DNA from: JBBQZU01 sp038207425
GTDB taxonomy: Bacteria > Bacteroidota > Bacteroidia > Flavobacteriales_D > Cryomorphaceae
Direction: 5' to 3'
Length of the DNA stretch: 64,000 nt
NCBI GenBank assembly: GCA_038207425.1
Contig: JBBQZU010000010.1
Coordinates: forward strand, 42,759 to 106,758
In this document: in pieces, positions 33,487 through 42,574 of the stretch
Position numbering within the stretch: position 1 is the first letter of the stretch
How the letters are laid out: every line of letters starts with the position of its first letter
Program-made: the position numbers and the translations under genes
Notes under the pieces: model-generated
Told to the model about the DNA's origin: nothing
Seen by the model: only the letters and a program-made list of their open reading frames with translations
Database searches by the model: none

Positions 33487-34076
33487 TATTTAAACCCATT
33501 TCGCACGAATGTAATGAAATCTCCAAAGGCTTCCCTTGAAGCAAAAACATTTCTCATTTCAGTCCACAACGTCTTCTTGCCGCGCTCGCGGTTTATGTTT
33601 GATTGAATATTCTCCGGCCCAGACGATGGGTAAATTGATCTTGATGCTTGAATGCCCGGAGTATCACCCGCAAGCTGATCGGCGAGCGCATACAAGGCCA
33701 TGGCTTTATTGTGCCGGCCTGATTTTTCTTCAAGCATACCGAGATTATTATGGGCTACGGCGTCATCAGGGTCAAGAAATATGGCTTGCTGATAGTCTTT
33801 TACGGCACCATCCAAATCGCCCATGGCATCGCGTATGTATGCGCGGCTGGAATATCGGTATGGATTGTTTGGTTCGAGGTCGCGCGCACGGTCCATATCA
33901 GCCAGTGCTTCTTTAAGTTTACCATGATGAAAATAAGCTACCCCGCGTTCGCTGAATAAGTCTGCATCGTTTTGGTCAATGCTCACCGCGAGTGTGAACG
34001 AATAGATAGCATCTTCGAATTTCCCTGATTCGTAGTGCTTTATTCCCTTTTTGTAATGCCTATCTTTGTTGCTCAT
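33486..34076 (-). CDS. Tetratricopeptide repeat protein
   Basis: 196 residues from ATG 34076 (the longer frame to 34271 would run antisense through the neighbouring small gene and is rejected). Three to four TPR units are visible (HYKKGIKHYESGKFEDAIYS, AYFHHGKLKEALADMDRA, AYIRDAMGDLDGAVKDYQQA, NLGMLEEKSGRHNKAMALYA), followed by a C-terminal basic tail. Probably a cytoplasmic scaffold. It is coupled to addB by a one-base overlap and is divergent, 15 bases apart, from the 84-residue gene at 34092. Confidence 0.85.
   Translation of the reverse strand: MSNKDRHYKKGIKHYESGKFEDAIYSFTLAVSIDQNDADLFSERGVAYFHHGKLKEALADMDRARDLEPNNPYRYSSRAYIRDAMGDLDGAVKDYQQAIFLDPDDAVAHNNLGMLEEKSGRHNKAMALYALADQLAGDTPGIQASRSIYPSSGPENIQSNINRERGKKTLWTEMRNVFASREAFGDFITFVRNGFK
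34061..34068 (+). promoter_or_regulatory. -7 box of the small gene at 34092, inside the TPR gene
   Basis: TATCTTTG, a perfect TAnnTTTG, lies 23 bases before ATG 34092 and within the first codons of the divergent TPR gene. Confidence 0.55.
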
Positions 34077-34091
34077 CTCTGATTTAGTGCT

Positions 34092-34346
34092 ATGGAATTT
34101 CCGGTATACCGCAAGTACCCTAATAACAAATCTTACTTCAAAGTGTTGAGCCAAGAAGCCTTTGAAGAAATTTACATCATCGGCAAGCGGTACAGCATTC
34201 GCAATTTTGAAGCAAAGATATTGCCTGACAGGCAATTTATCCACGATATGCTTCACATGCACAACCATCATTGGATTGAAATTTCAGAACAGGAGTACAC
34301 TAATTTCGTATTGGTGTGCAGTCAGGATTACAAGAAAGTGGAATGA
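34092..34346 (+). CDS. Conserved hypothetical small protein
   Basis: 84 residues without signal or membrane segment, with a mixed beta/alpha look (KSYFKVLSQEAFEEIYIIGK, NHHWIEISEQEYTNFV) and several aromatic residues. Codon use and the perfect -7 box at 34061 argue it is real. Similar short proteins exist in Bacteroidota; function unknown. Divergent from the TPR-addB unit. Confidence 0.7.
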   Translation: MEFPVYRKYPNNKSYFKVLSQEAFEEIYIIGKRYSIRNFEAKILPDRQFIHDMLHMHNHHWIEISEQEYTNFVLVCSQDYKKVE

Positions 34347-34357
34347 TCAGATTTAGA

Positions 34358-34365
34358 TACTTTTG
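34358..34365 (+). promoter_or_regulatory. -7 box upstream of the first PKD gene
   Basis: TACTTTTG fits TAnnTTTG; the leader to the GTG start at 34474 would be about 100 bases. Confidence 0.45.
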
Positions 34366-34473
34366 GTTTGCCTATTAAATATGGGCAACCTTGAGTTAAT
34401 TTCGGCGTTGTAAATGAGCAATATGTCATTATCGATGCATTGAATTTTTGCCGAAGGGCCAATTTGAATTGAT

Positions 34474-37137
34474 GTGAAGTCGCGCAGAATAATTTTAGTA
34501 ATTATTGGAATGATGTCCTTCGTCAGGGAGGCCAGCGCGGAGCATATTATAGGCGGTGAAATGTACTACGCGTGCATTGGTCCGGGACAATATGTATTTA
34601 CCATGAAGCTTTGGCGTGATTGCAATTCTACGGGCGCCAATTTTGACAATCCGGCTTCTTTCGGAATTTTCAATGAGTCGGGATTGTTGGTGCAAACAGT
34701 TTCAGCCAGTACGAGTAGCGTAGTATTTGTAAACACCAATTTAGATTCTCCCTGCCTTGCTATTCCACCTAATATTTGTGTTCAGGAGGGTACTTATACT
34801 TTTAACTTAAACGGGCTGAATCCCAATATTTCCTATTCAGTGGTTTATCAGCGTTGCTGCCGCAACCAAACCATACAGAACCTTGTTAATCCGGGTGCTC
34901 AAGGCTTGACCATACAGGCTACCATTCCGGTGTTCAGCAACGTGGGGTGCAACTCCAGCCCGTCATTCAATAATTTTCCACCTCCGGTATTATGTTCCAA
35001 CGCGCCGTTGGTTTTTGACCATAGCGCAACTGATTCTGACGGTGATTCACTTGTATACAGTCTGTGTGCACCATACATTGGCGCAAGTCAGGCTGACCCT
35101 ATGCCGGTGCCACCTTCAAACCCACCTTACGCCCAGGTGTTGTGGTCAAACCCATTCAGCAGTGCAGCTCCACTTGCGGGCAATCCTGGTTTGAGTATCA
35201 ACCCACAAACCGGTTTGCTTACAGGAACACCTACTCAACTTGGGCAATATGTGGTAGGAGTTTGCGTGGAGGAATGGCGCAATGGACAATTATTAAGTAC
35301 CAATACCCGCGATTTTCAATTCAATGTAGCTTTTTGTGAGCCTTTAACAGAGGCATTAATTGCCGAGCCGCAGCTTCAAGATTTATGTCAGAGCCTTAAC
35401 GTTACTTTCTTTAACCTCAGCAACCCTACCAATACATTTGTGTGGGATTTTGGTGACCCAACGAATGATAATGATCAAAGCACGGATTACCATGGCAACT
35501 ACACATTTCCTGACACTGGAAACTATACCATAACCCTGATAACAAACCCGGGTTTTTTCTGTTCTGACACTACCGAAGTTGACGTTGTGTTGGGTTATCA
35601 ATCGCAGATAGGTATATTACTAACAGGGTTTGAGTGTGTGAATGGATTGCAGCAATATTCTTTTGAGGCAGTTGGTGAATTTGACCCGGCCCAAAGCACG
35701 GTGATATGGACCTTTGGCGCTAACGCGAGTATTTCTACAGCTACAGGTGCAATTGTGGAAGGTGTGAGCTATAGTGAACCTGGACCTCAGGTAATAAATA
35801 TTGCCTTGCTGAACAATGCCTGTTCAGGTGCCGGTGTGCTCAACCTTAACGTGGTACCCCCGCCAGAAATTACCATCACGCCACAGAGCAATTTTTGCAC
35901 AGGGCTTTCGCACAACTTTACTCAAACCAGCAGTTTTGCAAACCAATACCTCTGGAATTTCGGCGTGCCGGGCAGTGACGGCACCCAAAGTACCCTACCA
36001 AATCCCAATTTTGTATTTCCTGCACCGGGTCAATATACCGTGAGTCTTACCGTGCAAGGTGCGGGTAATTGTCCCATTACTGTTTTCGAAGAATTTGATA
36101 TGCAGTACTTGCTTGCTCCGGAAATACCGTCGGTGCCAACCTTATGTTTTGAAAATAATAGCTTAAGCCTGCAAGCCGGTGGTAGCTTTCAGCCGGGTGC
36201 ATCATTAGTTTGGAACTTTGAGAATGCAACTCCACCAATGTCTACTTTGTTGAATCCGCAGATAACTTTTCTACAACCCGGTACACACCTGCTCACACTT
36301 GCTATTAGCGAAAATGGTTGCACGCGTTTTGCCGAAAAGCTTGTAAATGTGCATGCCAATCCTTTTGCTGAGTTCATAGCCTTCCCTCTTGAAGGTTGCG
36401 CTCCACTCACTGTTACATTTAAAAATGAGTCGTTTACACAAAGTTCTTCGGTTTCTTACGAGTGGAATTATGGTGATGGAAATACCCAAAACGCAATCTC
36501 AACTACCTACGAATACGAAGAACCCGGTGTATATTCGGTTACCTTATTTCTTGAAAATCTCAATGGGTGCATTGATACTGATTTCATTTCTAAACCCAAC
36601 CTAATTAATGTACTTCCATCACCAAAAGCATCCTTTTCTACAAGTCCGGAGAAGGTTTCTGTCGTTGATCCTGTGGTAACAGTTACTGACCTTAGTACAG
36701 GCAATACAGAATGTTCTTTTCTCTTTGACAATACGCTATTTACCGAGTGCAATTTTTCGCATCTACTTCAAAATATCATGCCGCAACCAATTACCCTCTC
36801 AGTTGTGAATGAGTTCGGGTGCACAGCGAGCGCTGAGGGAATGATCTATGTTACAAACCATTTGATCTTTGTGCCCAATTCATTTAGTCCAAATGGTGAT
36901 GGCGTTAATGATATTTTCATTCCTATTACTACCGCCGTTGTCAAATTTGAGATGCATATCATAGACCGGTGGGGGCGTGAAGTATATAGCAGCGATGATG
37001 TAACACGAGGCTGGGATGGCGCAATAAATGGCGGCAACTACTATGGGGAGTCAGGCATTTATCAGTACCTTATAAGGGTAACCGATTATCTCAACTGGAA
37101 CTTTGACTATACAGGCACTGTTACCCTGCTTAGATAA
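34474..37137 (+). CDS. T9SS-secreted multi-PKD surface protein with type B sorting domain
   Basis: 887 residues. GTG start at 34474, signal peptide (RRIILVIIGMMSFVREASA) and then an N-terminal domain opening HIIGGEMYYACIGPGQYVF that recurs at the front of many large Bacteroidota adhesins. PKD-type units are seen as FVWDFGDP, YLWNFGVPG, VWNFENA and YEWNYGDGN, and GCAPLTVTFKNESF marks another. The last ~90 residues are the gliding-motility-associated (type B) T9SS domain: VPNSFSPNGDGVNDIF, DRWGREVYSS, GWDGAINGG and final TVTLLR. Expected fate is secretion and attachment or release by the T9SS. Cargo function (adhesion is typical) is inferred. Confidence 0.92.
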   Translation: MKSRRIILVIIGMMSFVREASAEHIIGGEMYYACIGPGQYVFTMKLWRDCNSTGANFDNPASFGIFNESGLLVQTVSASTSSVVFVNTNLDSPCLAIPPNICVQEGTYTFNLNGLNPNISYSVVYQRCCRNQTIQNLVNPGAQGLTIQATIPVFSNVGCNSSPSFNNFPPPVLCSNAPLVFDHSATDSDGDSLVYSLCAPYIGASQADPMPVPPSNPPYAQVLWSNPFSSAAPLAGNPGLSINPQTGLLTGTPTQLGQYVVGVCVEEWRNGQLLSTNTRDFQFNVAFCEPLTEALIAEPQLQDLCQSLNVTFFNLSNPTNTFVWDFGDPTNDNDQSTDYHGNYTFPDTGNYTITLITNPGFFCSDTTEVDVVLGYQSQIGILLTGFECVNGLQQYSFEAVGEFDPAQSTVIWTFGANASISTATGAIVEGVSYSEPGPQVINIALLNNACSGAGVLNLNVVPPPEITITPQSNFCTGLSHNFTQTSSFANQYLWNFGVPGSDGTQSTLPNPNFVFPAPGQYTVSLTVQGAGNCPITVFEEFDMQYLLAPEIPSVPTLCFENNSLSLQAGGSFQPGASLVWNFENATPPMSTLLNPQITFLQPGTHLLTLAISENGCTRFAEKLVNVHANPFAEFIAFPLEGCAPLTVTFKNESFTQSSSVSYEWNYGDGNTQNAISTTYEYEEPGVYSVTLFLENLNGCIDTDFISKPNLINVLPSPKASFSTSPEKVSVVDPVVTVTDLSTGNTECSFLFDNTLFTECNFSHLLQNIMPQPITLSVVNEFGCTASAEGMIYVTNHLIFVPNSFSPNGDGVNDIFIPITTAVVKFEMHIIDRWGREVYSSDDVTRGWDGAINGGNYYGESGIYQYLIRVTDYLNWNFDYTGTVTLLR

Positions 37138-37146
37138 TTACATTTC

Positions 37147-37881
37147 ATGAAAAGGTTTCTTGCGATTTTCATAGTGCTGATATTGATTGGCGCAGTAGCC
37201 GTTTGGCAGGTAAGTGAGCCTAGGCCCGTAGGGCAAAGAGGCGCAAAAGCTGAAGCTCTGGCTGATCAGGTTCTGGCTGCAATAGATATTGAAGCCTGGG
37301 ACTCCATTTCAATTGTATCGTGGACTTTTGCCGATGCGCACCATTTTATCTGGCATAAGAAACACCATGTGGCACAGGTAAAGTGGGATGCCTATGAAGT
37401 AATATTAAACCTGAATACCCCTGATGGAGAAGCTACAAAGAATGGCACCGCCCTTTCAGGAAATGAAAAATCAAAAGCCATAGAGAAAGCCTACGCGCAT
37501 TGGTGCAACGATTCATTTTGGCTCAATGCTCCTTCCAAAATACGCGACGGGGGTACTGAACGCAGCCTGGTGAAAATGAAGGATGGCACTGAAGCGCTTT
37601 TGGTGGAATATTCAAGCGGTGGTGTAACTCCCGGCGACGCTTACTTATGGGTGGTGGATGATAAGGGGTTGCCGCTGTACTGCAAGATGTGGGTGTCAAT
37701 AATACCAATTGGTGGTTTAAAAGCCACATGGGAAAACTGGTCAAATATAGATGGAGCTTCTATTGCAACCTTGCATAAAACAGGTCAGGTTTCAATTGCT
37801 ATCACCAATCTTTCATCCGGCACTTCTGAAGCTGATTTTGGGTTGCCTGCCCATTATTTCAGCCGTTGGGCCTGGAGCTAA
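37147..37881 (+). CDS. Exported hypothetical protein
   Basis: 244 residues with an N-terminal hydrophobic helix (FLAIFIVLILIGAVAVW) serving as signal anchor, and a soluble part rich in Trp (WSFADAHHFIWHKKHHV, WVSIIPIGGLKATWENW). The wording resembles a group of Bacteroidota lipoprotein-like hypotheticals related to outer-membrane lipoprotein sorting folds, but I cannot name it. It starts 9 bases after the PKD gene and may be in the same unit. The 3' end overlaps the convergent elaA gene by 23 bases. Confidence 0.75.
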   Translation: MKRFLAIFIVLILIGAVAVWQVSEPRPVGQRGAKAEALADQVLAAIDIEAWDSISIVSWTFADAHHFIWHKKHHVAQVKWDAYEVILNLNTPDGEATKNGTALSGNEKSKAIEKAYAHWCNDSFWLNAPSKIRDGGTERSLVKMKDGTEALLVEYSSGGVTPGDAYLWVVDDKGLPLYCKMWVSIIPIGGLKATWENWSNIDGASIATLHKTGQVSIAITNLSSGTSEADFGLPAHYFSRWAWS

Positions 37882-38344
37882 GTAGCATGTATACGTGATT
37901 TATTCCATCCCATGGAAACTGATCACTTATAGTTTTGAAGCCTAGCTGACCATAGAATTTCTCAAGATAATATTGGGCTGCTATTTTCACATTACTTTCT
38001 GGAAATTGGCCGCGGCAGAAATCAATCCCGTGGTTCATGATATCGTAACCATAGCCGAATCCACGGTAAGCCTTAAGCATTGCAACCCTGCCAATACTTG
38101 CTTCAGCATATAATACACCCGGAGGAGCTATCCTTGCAGTTGCCACCACTCGCCCATCATTATTCATGCCTAGTACGTGGTAGCATTCGGGGTCTTTGCC
38201 ATCAATTTCTTCATAAGCGCACTGCTGCTCTACTACAAAAACATCTACACGCACCTTTAGCAAATCATGTAGCTGGAGCGGGACCAATTTGCTGAAAGGA
38301 ATTACCTGCCACTTAAGTCTTTCGCTCTGTTGTGGGTCATTCAT
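37859..38344 (-). CDS. elaA: GNAT acetyltransferase, ElaA type
   Basis: 161 residues of GNAT fold. The ElaA signature is visible: LLKVRVDVFVVEQQCAYEEIDGKDPE at the front, ARIAPPG in the middle, and the acetyl-CoA loop SIGRVAMLKAYRGFGYG. Substrate unknown. Divergent from yedK, with facing promoters in the 33-base gap. Its 3' end overlaps the convergent upstream gene by 23 bases. Confidence 0.9.
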   Translation of the reverse strand: MNDPQQSERLKWQVIPFSKLVPLQLHDLLKVRVDVFVVEQQCAYEEIDGKDPECYHVLGMNNDGRVVATARIAPPGVLYAEASIGRVAMLKAYRGFGYGYDIMNHGIDFCRGQFPESNVKIAAQYYLEKFYGQLGFKTISDQFPWDGINHVYMLLSSRPNG

Positions 38345-38352
38345 TTAAATCT

Positions 38353-38370
38353 TATTTTCGACCAAAGATA
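38353..38370. promoter_or_regulatory. Overlapping divergent promoters of elaA and yedK
   Basis: Plus strand: TATTTTCG at 38353-38360 (TTG 20 bases upstream) ahead of yedK ATG 38378. Minus strand: TATCTTTG read from 38370 to 38363 ahead of elaA ATG 38344. The two -7 boxes are only two bases apart, so polymerase binding on one strand should exclude the other. Confidence 0.6.
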
Positions 38371-38377
38371 GCTTCTC

Positions 38378-39175
38378 ATGTGTGGCCGTTACGTAGTTGT
38401 TTCAAAAATCACCGAAATCGAAGAGCGGTTTCAGGTAAATATGCCTTTTGAGTTGCCTCCGAATTACAACCTCGGCCCCGGAAGTGTGGCTCCTGTCATT
38501 ACTTCTGACAAACCATACGAGGTGCAGCTTTTCAAATTTGGCCTTACCCCATTCTGGGCAAAGAAGCGGATGTATTTATTCAATGCAAGGGCCGAAGGTG
38601 ATCACAATTCAGAAAATGACCCGCTGTATAAAGGAGCTTTAGGTATCATTTCGAAACCGGCATTCCGCAAAGCCATTCGCTCCAATCGATGCCTGATTAT
38701 TGCTGATGCATTTATAGAAGGCACCATTGTCGATAAGCTTGATAGTCCATTTCTTGTGCATCTCGGTGCGGCTGAGAGGCCTTTTGCATTTGCAGGTATT
38801 TGGGATGAGTGGGTTGATAAAAATACCGGTGAAATGATTCGTTCTTTTGCCATTATCACCACTACGCCGAATGATTTGCTGATGAGGCTGCCGCACCATC
38901 GTTCGCCGATAATTCTGAGCCGGGCCGATGAGACGAAGTGGCTCGACTCTGACTTGCCACTTGCTGAGGTTACAGCTTTATTGCACCCATATACTGGCAA
39001 TTATATGAATGCATATCCAATTGCCAGAGATATTAAGAATCCGCGTGCCAATGCCCCTGCCTTGCTTCAGCCGATTGGGCCATCAGTTATTTCAGAAAAG
39101 TCATTCATTCTGGAACAGGAATTGGTGCTTCAGGGTATGGGCTACACCCGTGCGCACGAAAGGAAAAACAGTTAG
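38378..39175 (+). CDS. SRAP-domain abasic-site protein (YedK/HMCES)
   Basis: 265 residues. Forms a covalent thiazolidine link to abasic sites in single-stranded DNA through Cys2. The SRAP motifs are MCGRYVVVS at the start, YNLGPGSVAPVI (Asn), NARAEG and the active His region MRLPHHRSPIIL. Located next to AddA and AddB, other DNA repair genes, though on the opposite strand. Stop overlaps by 4 bases with that of the convergent addA. Confidence 0.95.
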   Translation: MCGRYVVVSKITEIEERFQVNMPFELPPNYNLGPGSVAPVITSDKPYEVQLFKFGLTPFWAKKRMYLFNARAEGDHNSENDPLYKGALGIISKPAFRKAIRSNRCLIIADAFIEGTIVDKLDSPFLVHLGAAERPFAFAGIWDEWVDKNTGEMIRSFAIITTTPNDLLMRLPHHRSPIILSRADETKWLDSDLPLAEVTALLHPYTGNYMNAYPIARDIKNPRANAPALLQPIGPSVISEKSFILEQELVLQGMGYTRAHERKNS

Positions 39176-42100
39176 TCAAAAAGTGTCTTTTGCACCAAAG
39201 TGGTTTTACCTGGTTGCACCTGAACCCATTTGAGAGGGTTTATGTATAGCACGTAGCCGCTTACCTTCTTATTATAAATCAGAGAAAGTCGTTCCATATA
39301 TGCCGCCACCTGGCTGATATGCCTGAGGTCTTCTGCTCCCGACTTAAAATCTACTACTATTATACTTTCGGATTTTTCGAGTACCAAATCCGGGCGAAGC
39401 AACATTCCATCGCTGAGTATTTCCCTTTCAGAAAAACGCTTTGCATCCTGTTGTAGGCCGATAAATGTTTCATCATTGTAAACAAGGCCCAGCAGTGCGT
39501 CAATATATTCCATTTCAGCAGCAGAAATGTTTCCTGAGCGGTGATGATTTTGAATATGCCAATTTGCCACCTGTATTGTTTCTGCCTTGCTGATGGTATC
39601 ATGAAGAATATTTCCAATACGCCTTGCGGTTGAATCATTTCTTGCCGCATCGGGCGGGCTTATATCAAACCGGGCTTGCCATAAGGTTGATGGAAGCTGA
39701 ACCGGATCAACCTGGAGTTCTTCCTTTATCTCTTTCTCTTTAATTCTTGCCTGCTGAAGATTGCCGAATTTTATGCGGAATGGTTCTTCTTCCCGGGGCA
39801 TTCGTTTCTCATGACCTTCATCAGTCAAGGTTTGAATTTCGAATGCATTGTTTTGTTCGAAATGGGCTGCCATTTTCATACTGGCATCACGTAATTCTGC
39901 ACCAGTTCGGGTTTTGTCATAAGTGTCGAAAGTGATATACAGCCGCTCTTCAGCGCGTGTTAAAGCAACGTATATCATATTCAGGTTGTCGAAATTCACA
40001 TCGGCATCGTGATTGGCTTTTATGGCTTCAAAGCCCATATCTATTAACTTACTATTCAATTTTAACGGTGCAAAAGGCAGGCCCTCAAAACGATCTGCTA
40101 TGCTGATCCATCGGGTATCTTTCCCCAGATCCTTTTTCCAGCTCATTATAGGAAGGATACATATTTTAAACTGAAGCCCTTTGGATTTGTGGATGGTCAT
40201 TAGTTGCACCCGGTTGCTTTCAAGATTGGTAGGTACCCCGGGTTTGGTTTTCAAAGAGTCCCACCAGTATAGAAAATCATCAATATTCAGCCCGGCACCT
40301 CCTCTCTTCAGGATGATATTAAATAAGGTTTTCACATACAAGTCATTTCGTTTTGACGGCAGGTATTGCAAAGCAAGCTGCTCGCAAGTAGTATACGCTG
40401 CTGGCTTGGGGCCTTTAAGCCCAAGGGTTGGAAGCCTGTTGTCGCGAAGAAATCTTTGCAGGTCAAGAAGGTTTTTCTTCTCTTTATTTTTTATTTTGTA
40501 TTTCCATGGTTCAAAGGGTATTTGGTATAACCCGCTTAGGGCGCGCATTACCCTTACCTGAGCCGAAGTATCTTCTGGATGTTGCATAAGTCGCATCATC
40601 GATATCAGGCACATTACCCAGGGGTTTGAGTCAACACTGTACCCATCATTCGTTGCTACTGGTATACCTTCTCTTTCCAGAAATTCGGCTATATTGAGTC
40701 CTTTAGTTGATGTGCTACGTATGAGTATGGCTATATCTCCAAATTGGTACCCTGCTGCCAGAGAATCTTTAATCTGAGTGACTATTAATGTCAAATAAGA
40801 TTCATCTTTCTTGTCCATTTTCCCTGTAAAGTTCACTTCTATATAGCCTCCAGATTTTCCCTTTGGTGCTTTTTGAGTAGCACTATCTGATGTATATTCT
40901 TCCCGGTAGTCCGTTCCTTCAGTGGTAAGGGCTTCGCCCAGATATTTAATAAGGTTATTGTTGAAGTGAATTATATTCTCAAGGCTTCGGTAGTTGGTAT
41001 CAAGGTTTTTTATTTCAGCCGCTTCAGCCAGCCGTTGGCGCGTTATGGCACTTATATTCTTTGCACTTTCGTGAAATTGCGGTAATGCAATAAACTGCTC
41101 TGCCTTCCCTCCTCTCCATCTGTAAATGCTCTGCTTGGCATCACCTACTACCAATGCAGTATTGCCTTGGGCTATAGCATCTTCAACCAATGGGAGCAGG
41201 TTGAGCCATTGAAGCTCTGATGTGTCCTGAAATTCATCAATGAGCATATGCTTATACCGGTTGCCTATATTCTCATAAATGAAAGCCACAGGCTCATCAC
41301 GCAATGTTGCTGAAATTTTTCTGTTTGATGCAGAGATTGGAAGAATGTTACGCTCTGCTGATATTTCAGCAAGAGATGCATTAATTTTTCCGATAAGGGC
41401 TACCAAGTGGATCTGACTGGAAATGGCTTTTTGAAGAAAATATTCTTTTGAATCTTCTTCAGTTATTTTGATTGCTTCTTTAATAATCCTGTCGAGTTGA
41501 GGAGTGATAGATGCAATGCTGGATTTTATGGCTGCTTGTGCCTTAGGGTGAGCAAAATCTGATTCTGCAATTAATTTGCTCTGAGTGGCTGTTAACTGAA
41601 TTTTTTTGATGCCATCAAAACGTATCATTTTTTCAAAATATGAAAACCAACCATTGCTTTTCTCTTTCAGGTCATTCTGACCAATGCCGTTTCCTGTAAG
41701 AAGTTCCACAGCCTCTTCACCCTTACTTTTTACCCGGTCTTCAAAGCTTTTCGTGTTTTTGCGAATTTGTTCCGAAATGGTTTTGAAATCATTTTCCGTA
41801 AGGCTTCCTAGTGCTTCAATAGCCTTTGTAGCATCGTCACTGATCACAAGGTTAAAGAGATTATTCAGATCGCCAACGATATCCGTTTTCTTCTCTTCTT
41901 CATGGTTTTGATTCAAGTATGACACCAAATGATTGGTGGTTTCAAAGTCGATTCCTGCTTGTGATACCACCCGGTCTACGCTTTCGCGAAACAGTGTACG
42001 TTCTTCCAGCTCAATTTCAAAGTCGGCATTTAGACCTAGCTCCCGGCTGAAAGACCGTATAAGCCTTAGATTAAATTTATCTATGGTGCTGAGCGAGAGG

Positions 42101-42423
42101 TCACCGTAATCGTGAAGCATCATTCTGAAGGTACGCTGCGCTCTGTCAATAAGCTCTTCGGCAGGTATTTGCAACTCGTCGAGTAGGGCGTTTACAGCGT
42201 AGTCATCAGTTTTTAGAGGCAACTGTATGTCACATAAACGCGCCAATTCGTCAATTACGCGTTCTTTCATTTCATTGGCGGCCTTATTGGTGAATGTAAT
42301 TGCCAGTATTTGTTTAAAAGCTTCCGGCGATTTGCCGACAAGGCATAAGCGCACAAATATGCCCACGAGTGCAGTGGTCTTACCTGAACCCGCTGAAGAT
42401 TTGTAGATGAGAAAATTTGCCAT
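39172..42423 (-). CDS. addA: AddA-like UvrD helicase/nuclease
   Basis: Motor and nuclease subunit of the double-strand-break repair complex. 1,083 residues from ATG 42423, directly at the conserved start NFLIYKSSAGSGKTTALVG (Walker A). Helicase motifs: LAITFTNKAANEMKERV, LIDEFQDTSELQW (Walker B), VVGDAKQSIYRWRGG and VQLMTIHKSKGLQFKI; a C-terminal nuclease domain contains VVDFKSG. The 14-residue upstream extension to 42465 is rejected. Partner AddB is 5.7 kb downstream on the same strand. Long minus-strand gene with no adjoining promoter identified. Confidence 0.93.
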   Translation of the reverse strand: MANFLIYKSSAGSGKTTALVGIFVRLCLVGKSPEAFKQILAITFTNKAANEMKERVIDELARLCDIQLPLKTDDYAVNALLDELQIPAEELIDRAQRTFRMMLHDYGDLSLSTIDKFNLRLIRSFSRELGLNADFEIELEERTLFRESVDRVVSQAGIDFETTNHLVSYLNQNHEEEKKTDIVGDLNNLFNLVISDDATKAIEALGSLTENDFKTISEQIRKNTKSFEDRVKSKGEEAVELLTGNGIGQNDLKEKSNGWFSYFEKMIRFDGIKKIQLTATQSKLIAESDFAHPKAQAAIKSSIASITPQLDRIIKEAIKITEEDSKEYFLQKAISSQIHLVALIGKINASLAEISAERNILPISASNRKISATLRDEPVAFIYENIGNRYKHMLIDEFQDTSELQWLNLLPLVEDAIAQGNTALVVGDAKQSIYRWRGGKAEQFIALPQFHESAKNISAITRQRLAEAAEIKNLDTNYRSLENIIHFNNNLIKYLGEALTTEGTDYREEYTSDSATQKAPKGKSGGYIEVNFTGKMDKKDESYLTLIVTQIKDSLAAGYQFGDIAILIRSTSTKGLNIAEFLEREGIPVATNDGYSVDSNPWVMCLISMMRLMQHPEDTSAQVRVMRALSGLYQIPFEPWKYKIKNKEKKNLLDLQRFLRDNRLPTLGLKGPKPAAYTTCEQLALQYLPSKRNDLYVKTLFNIILKRGGAGLNIDDFLYWWDSLKTKPGVPTNLESNRVQLMTIHKSKGLQFKICILPIMSWKKDLGKDTRWISIADRFEGLPFAPLKLNSKLIDMGFEAIKANHDADVNFDNLNMIYVALTRAEERLYITFDTYDKTRTGAELRDASMKMAAHFEQNNAFEIQTLTDEGHEKRMPREEEPFRIKFGNLQQARIKEKEIKEELQVDPVQLPSTLWQARFDISPPDAARNDSTARRIGNILHDTISKAETIQVANWHIQNHHRSGNISAAEMEYIDALLGLVYNDETFIGLQQDAKRFSEREILSDGMLLRPDLVLEKSESIIVVDFKSGAEDLRHISQVAAYMERLSLIYNKKVSGYVLYINPLKWVQVQPGKTTLVQKTLFD

Positions 42424-42516
42424 TGTCGTCCATAGTGCGTGAGAAGAAGTACACGCGACAGGCAATAAACTTACAATAAACTGCGCTATTTACGCTGTGC
42501 TGGTATTTTGAGATAA

Positions 42517-42552
42517 TAAAAAAGCCCACCGGTAAAATTCCTACGGGACTAA
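42517..42552 (-). terminator. Terminator behind the DUF4136 pseudogene
   Basis: On the minus strand: an imperfect stem (AGTCCC pairing with GGGCT, one bulge) followed by a run of six T. It lies 23 bases after the last codon of the decayed gene. Confidence 0.5.
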
Positions 42553-42574
42553 AAATTTCTTAAGTAGCTTATCG

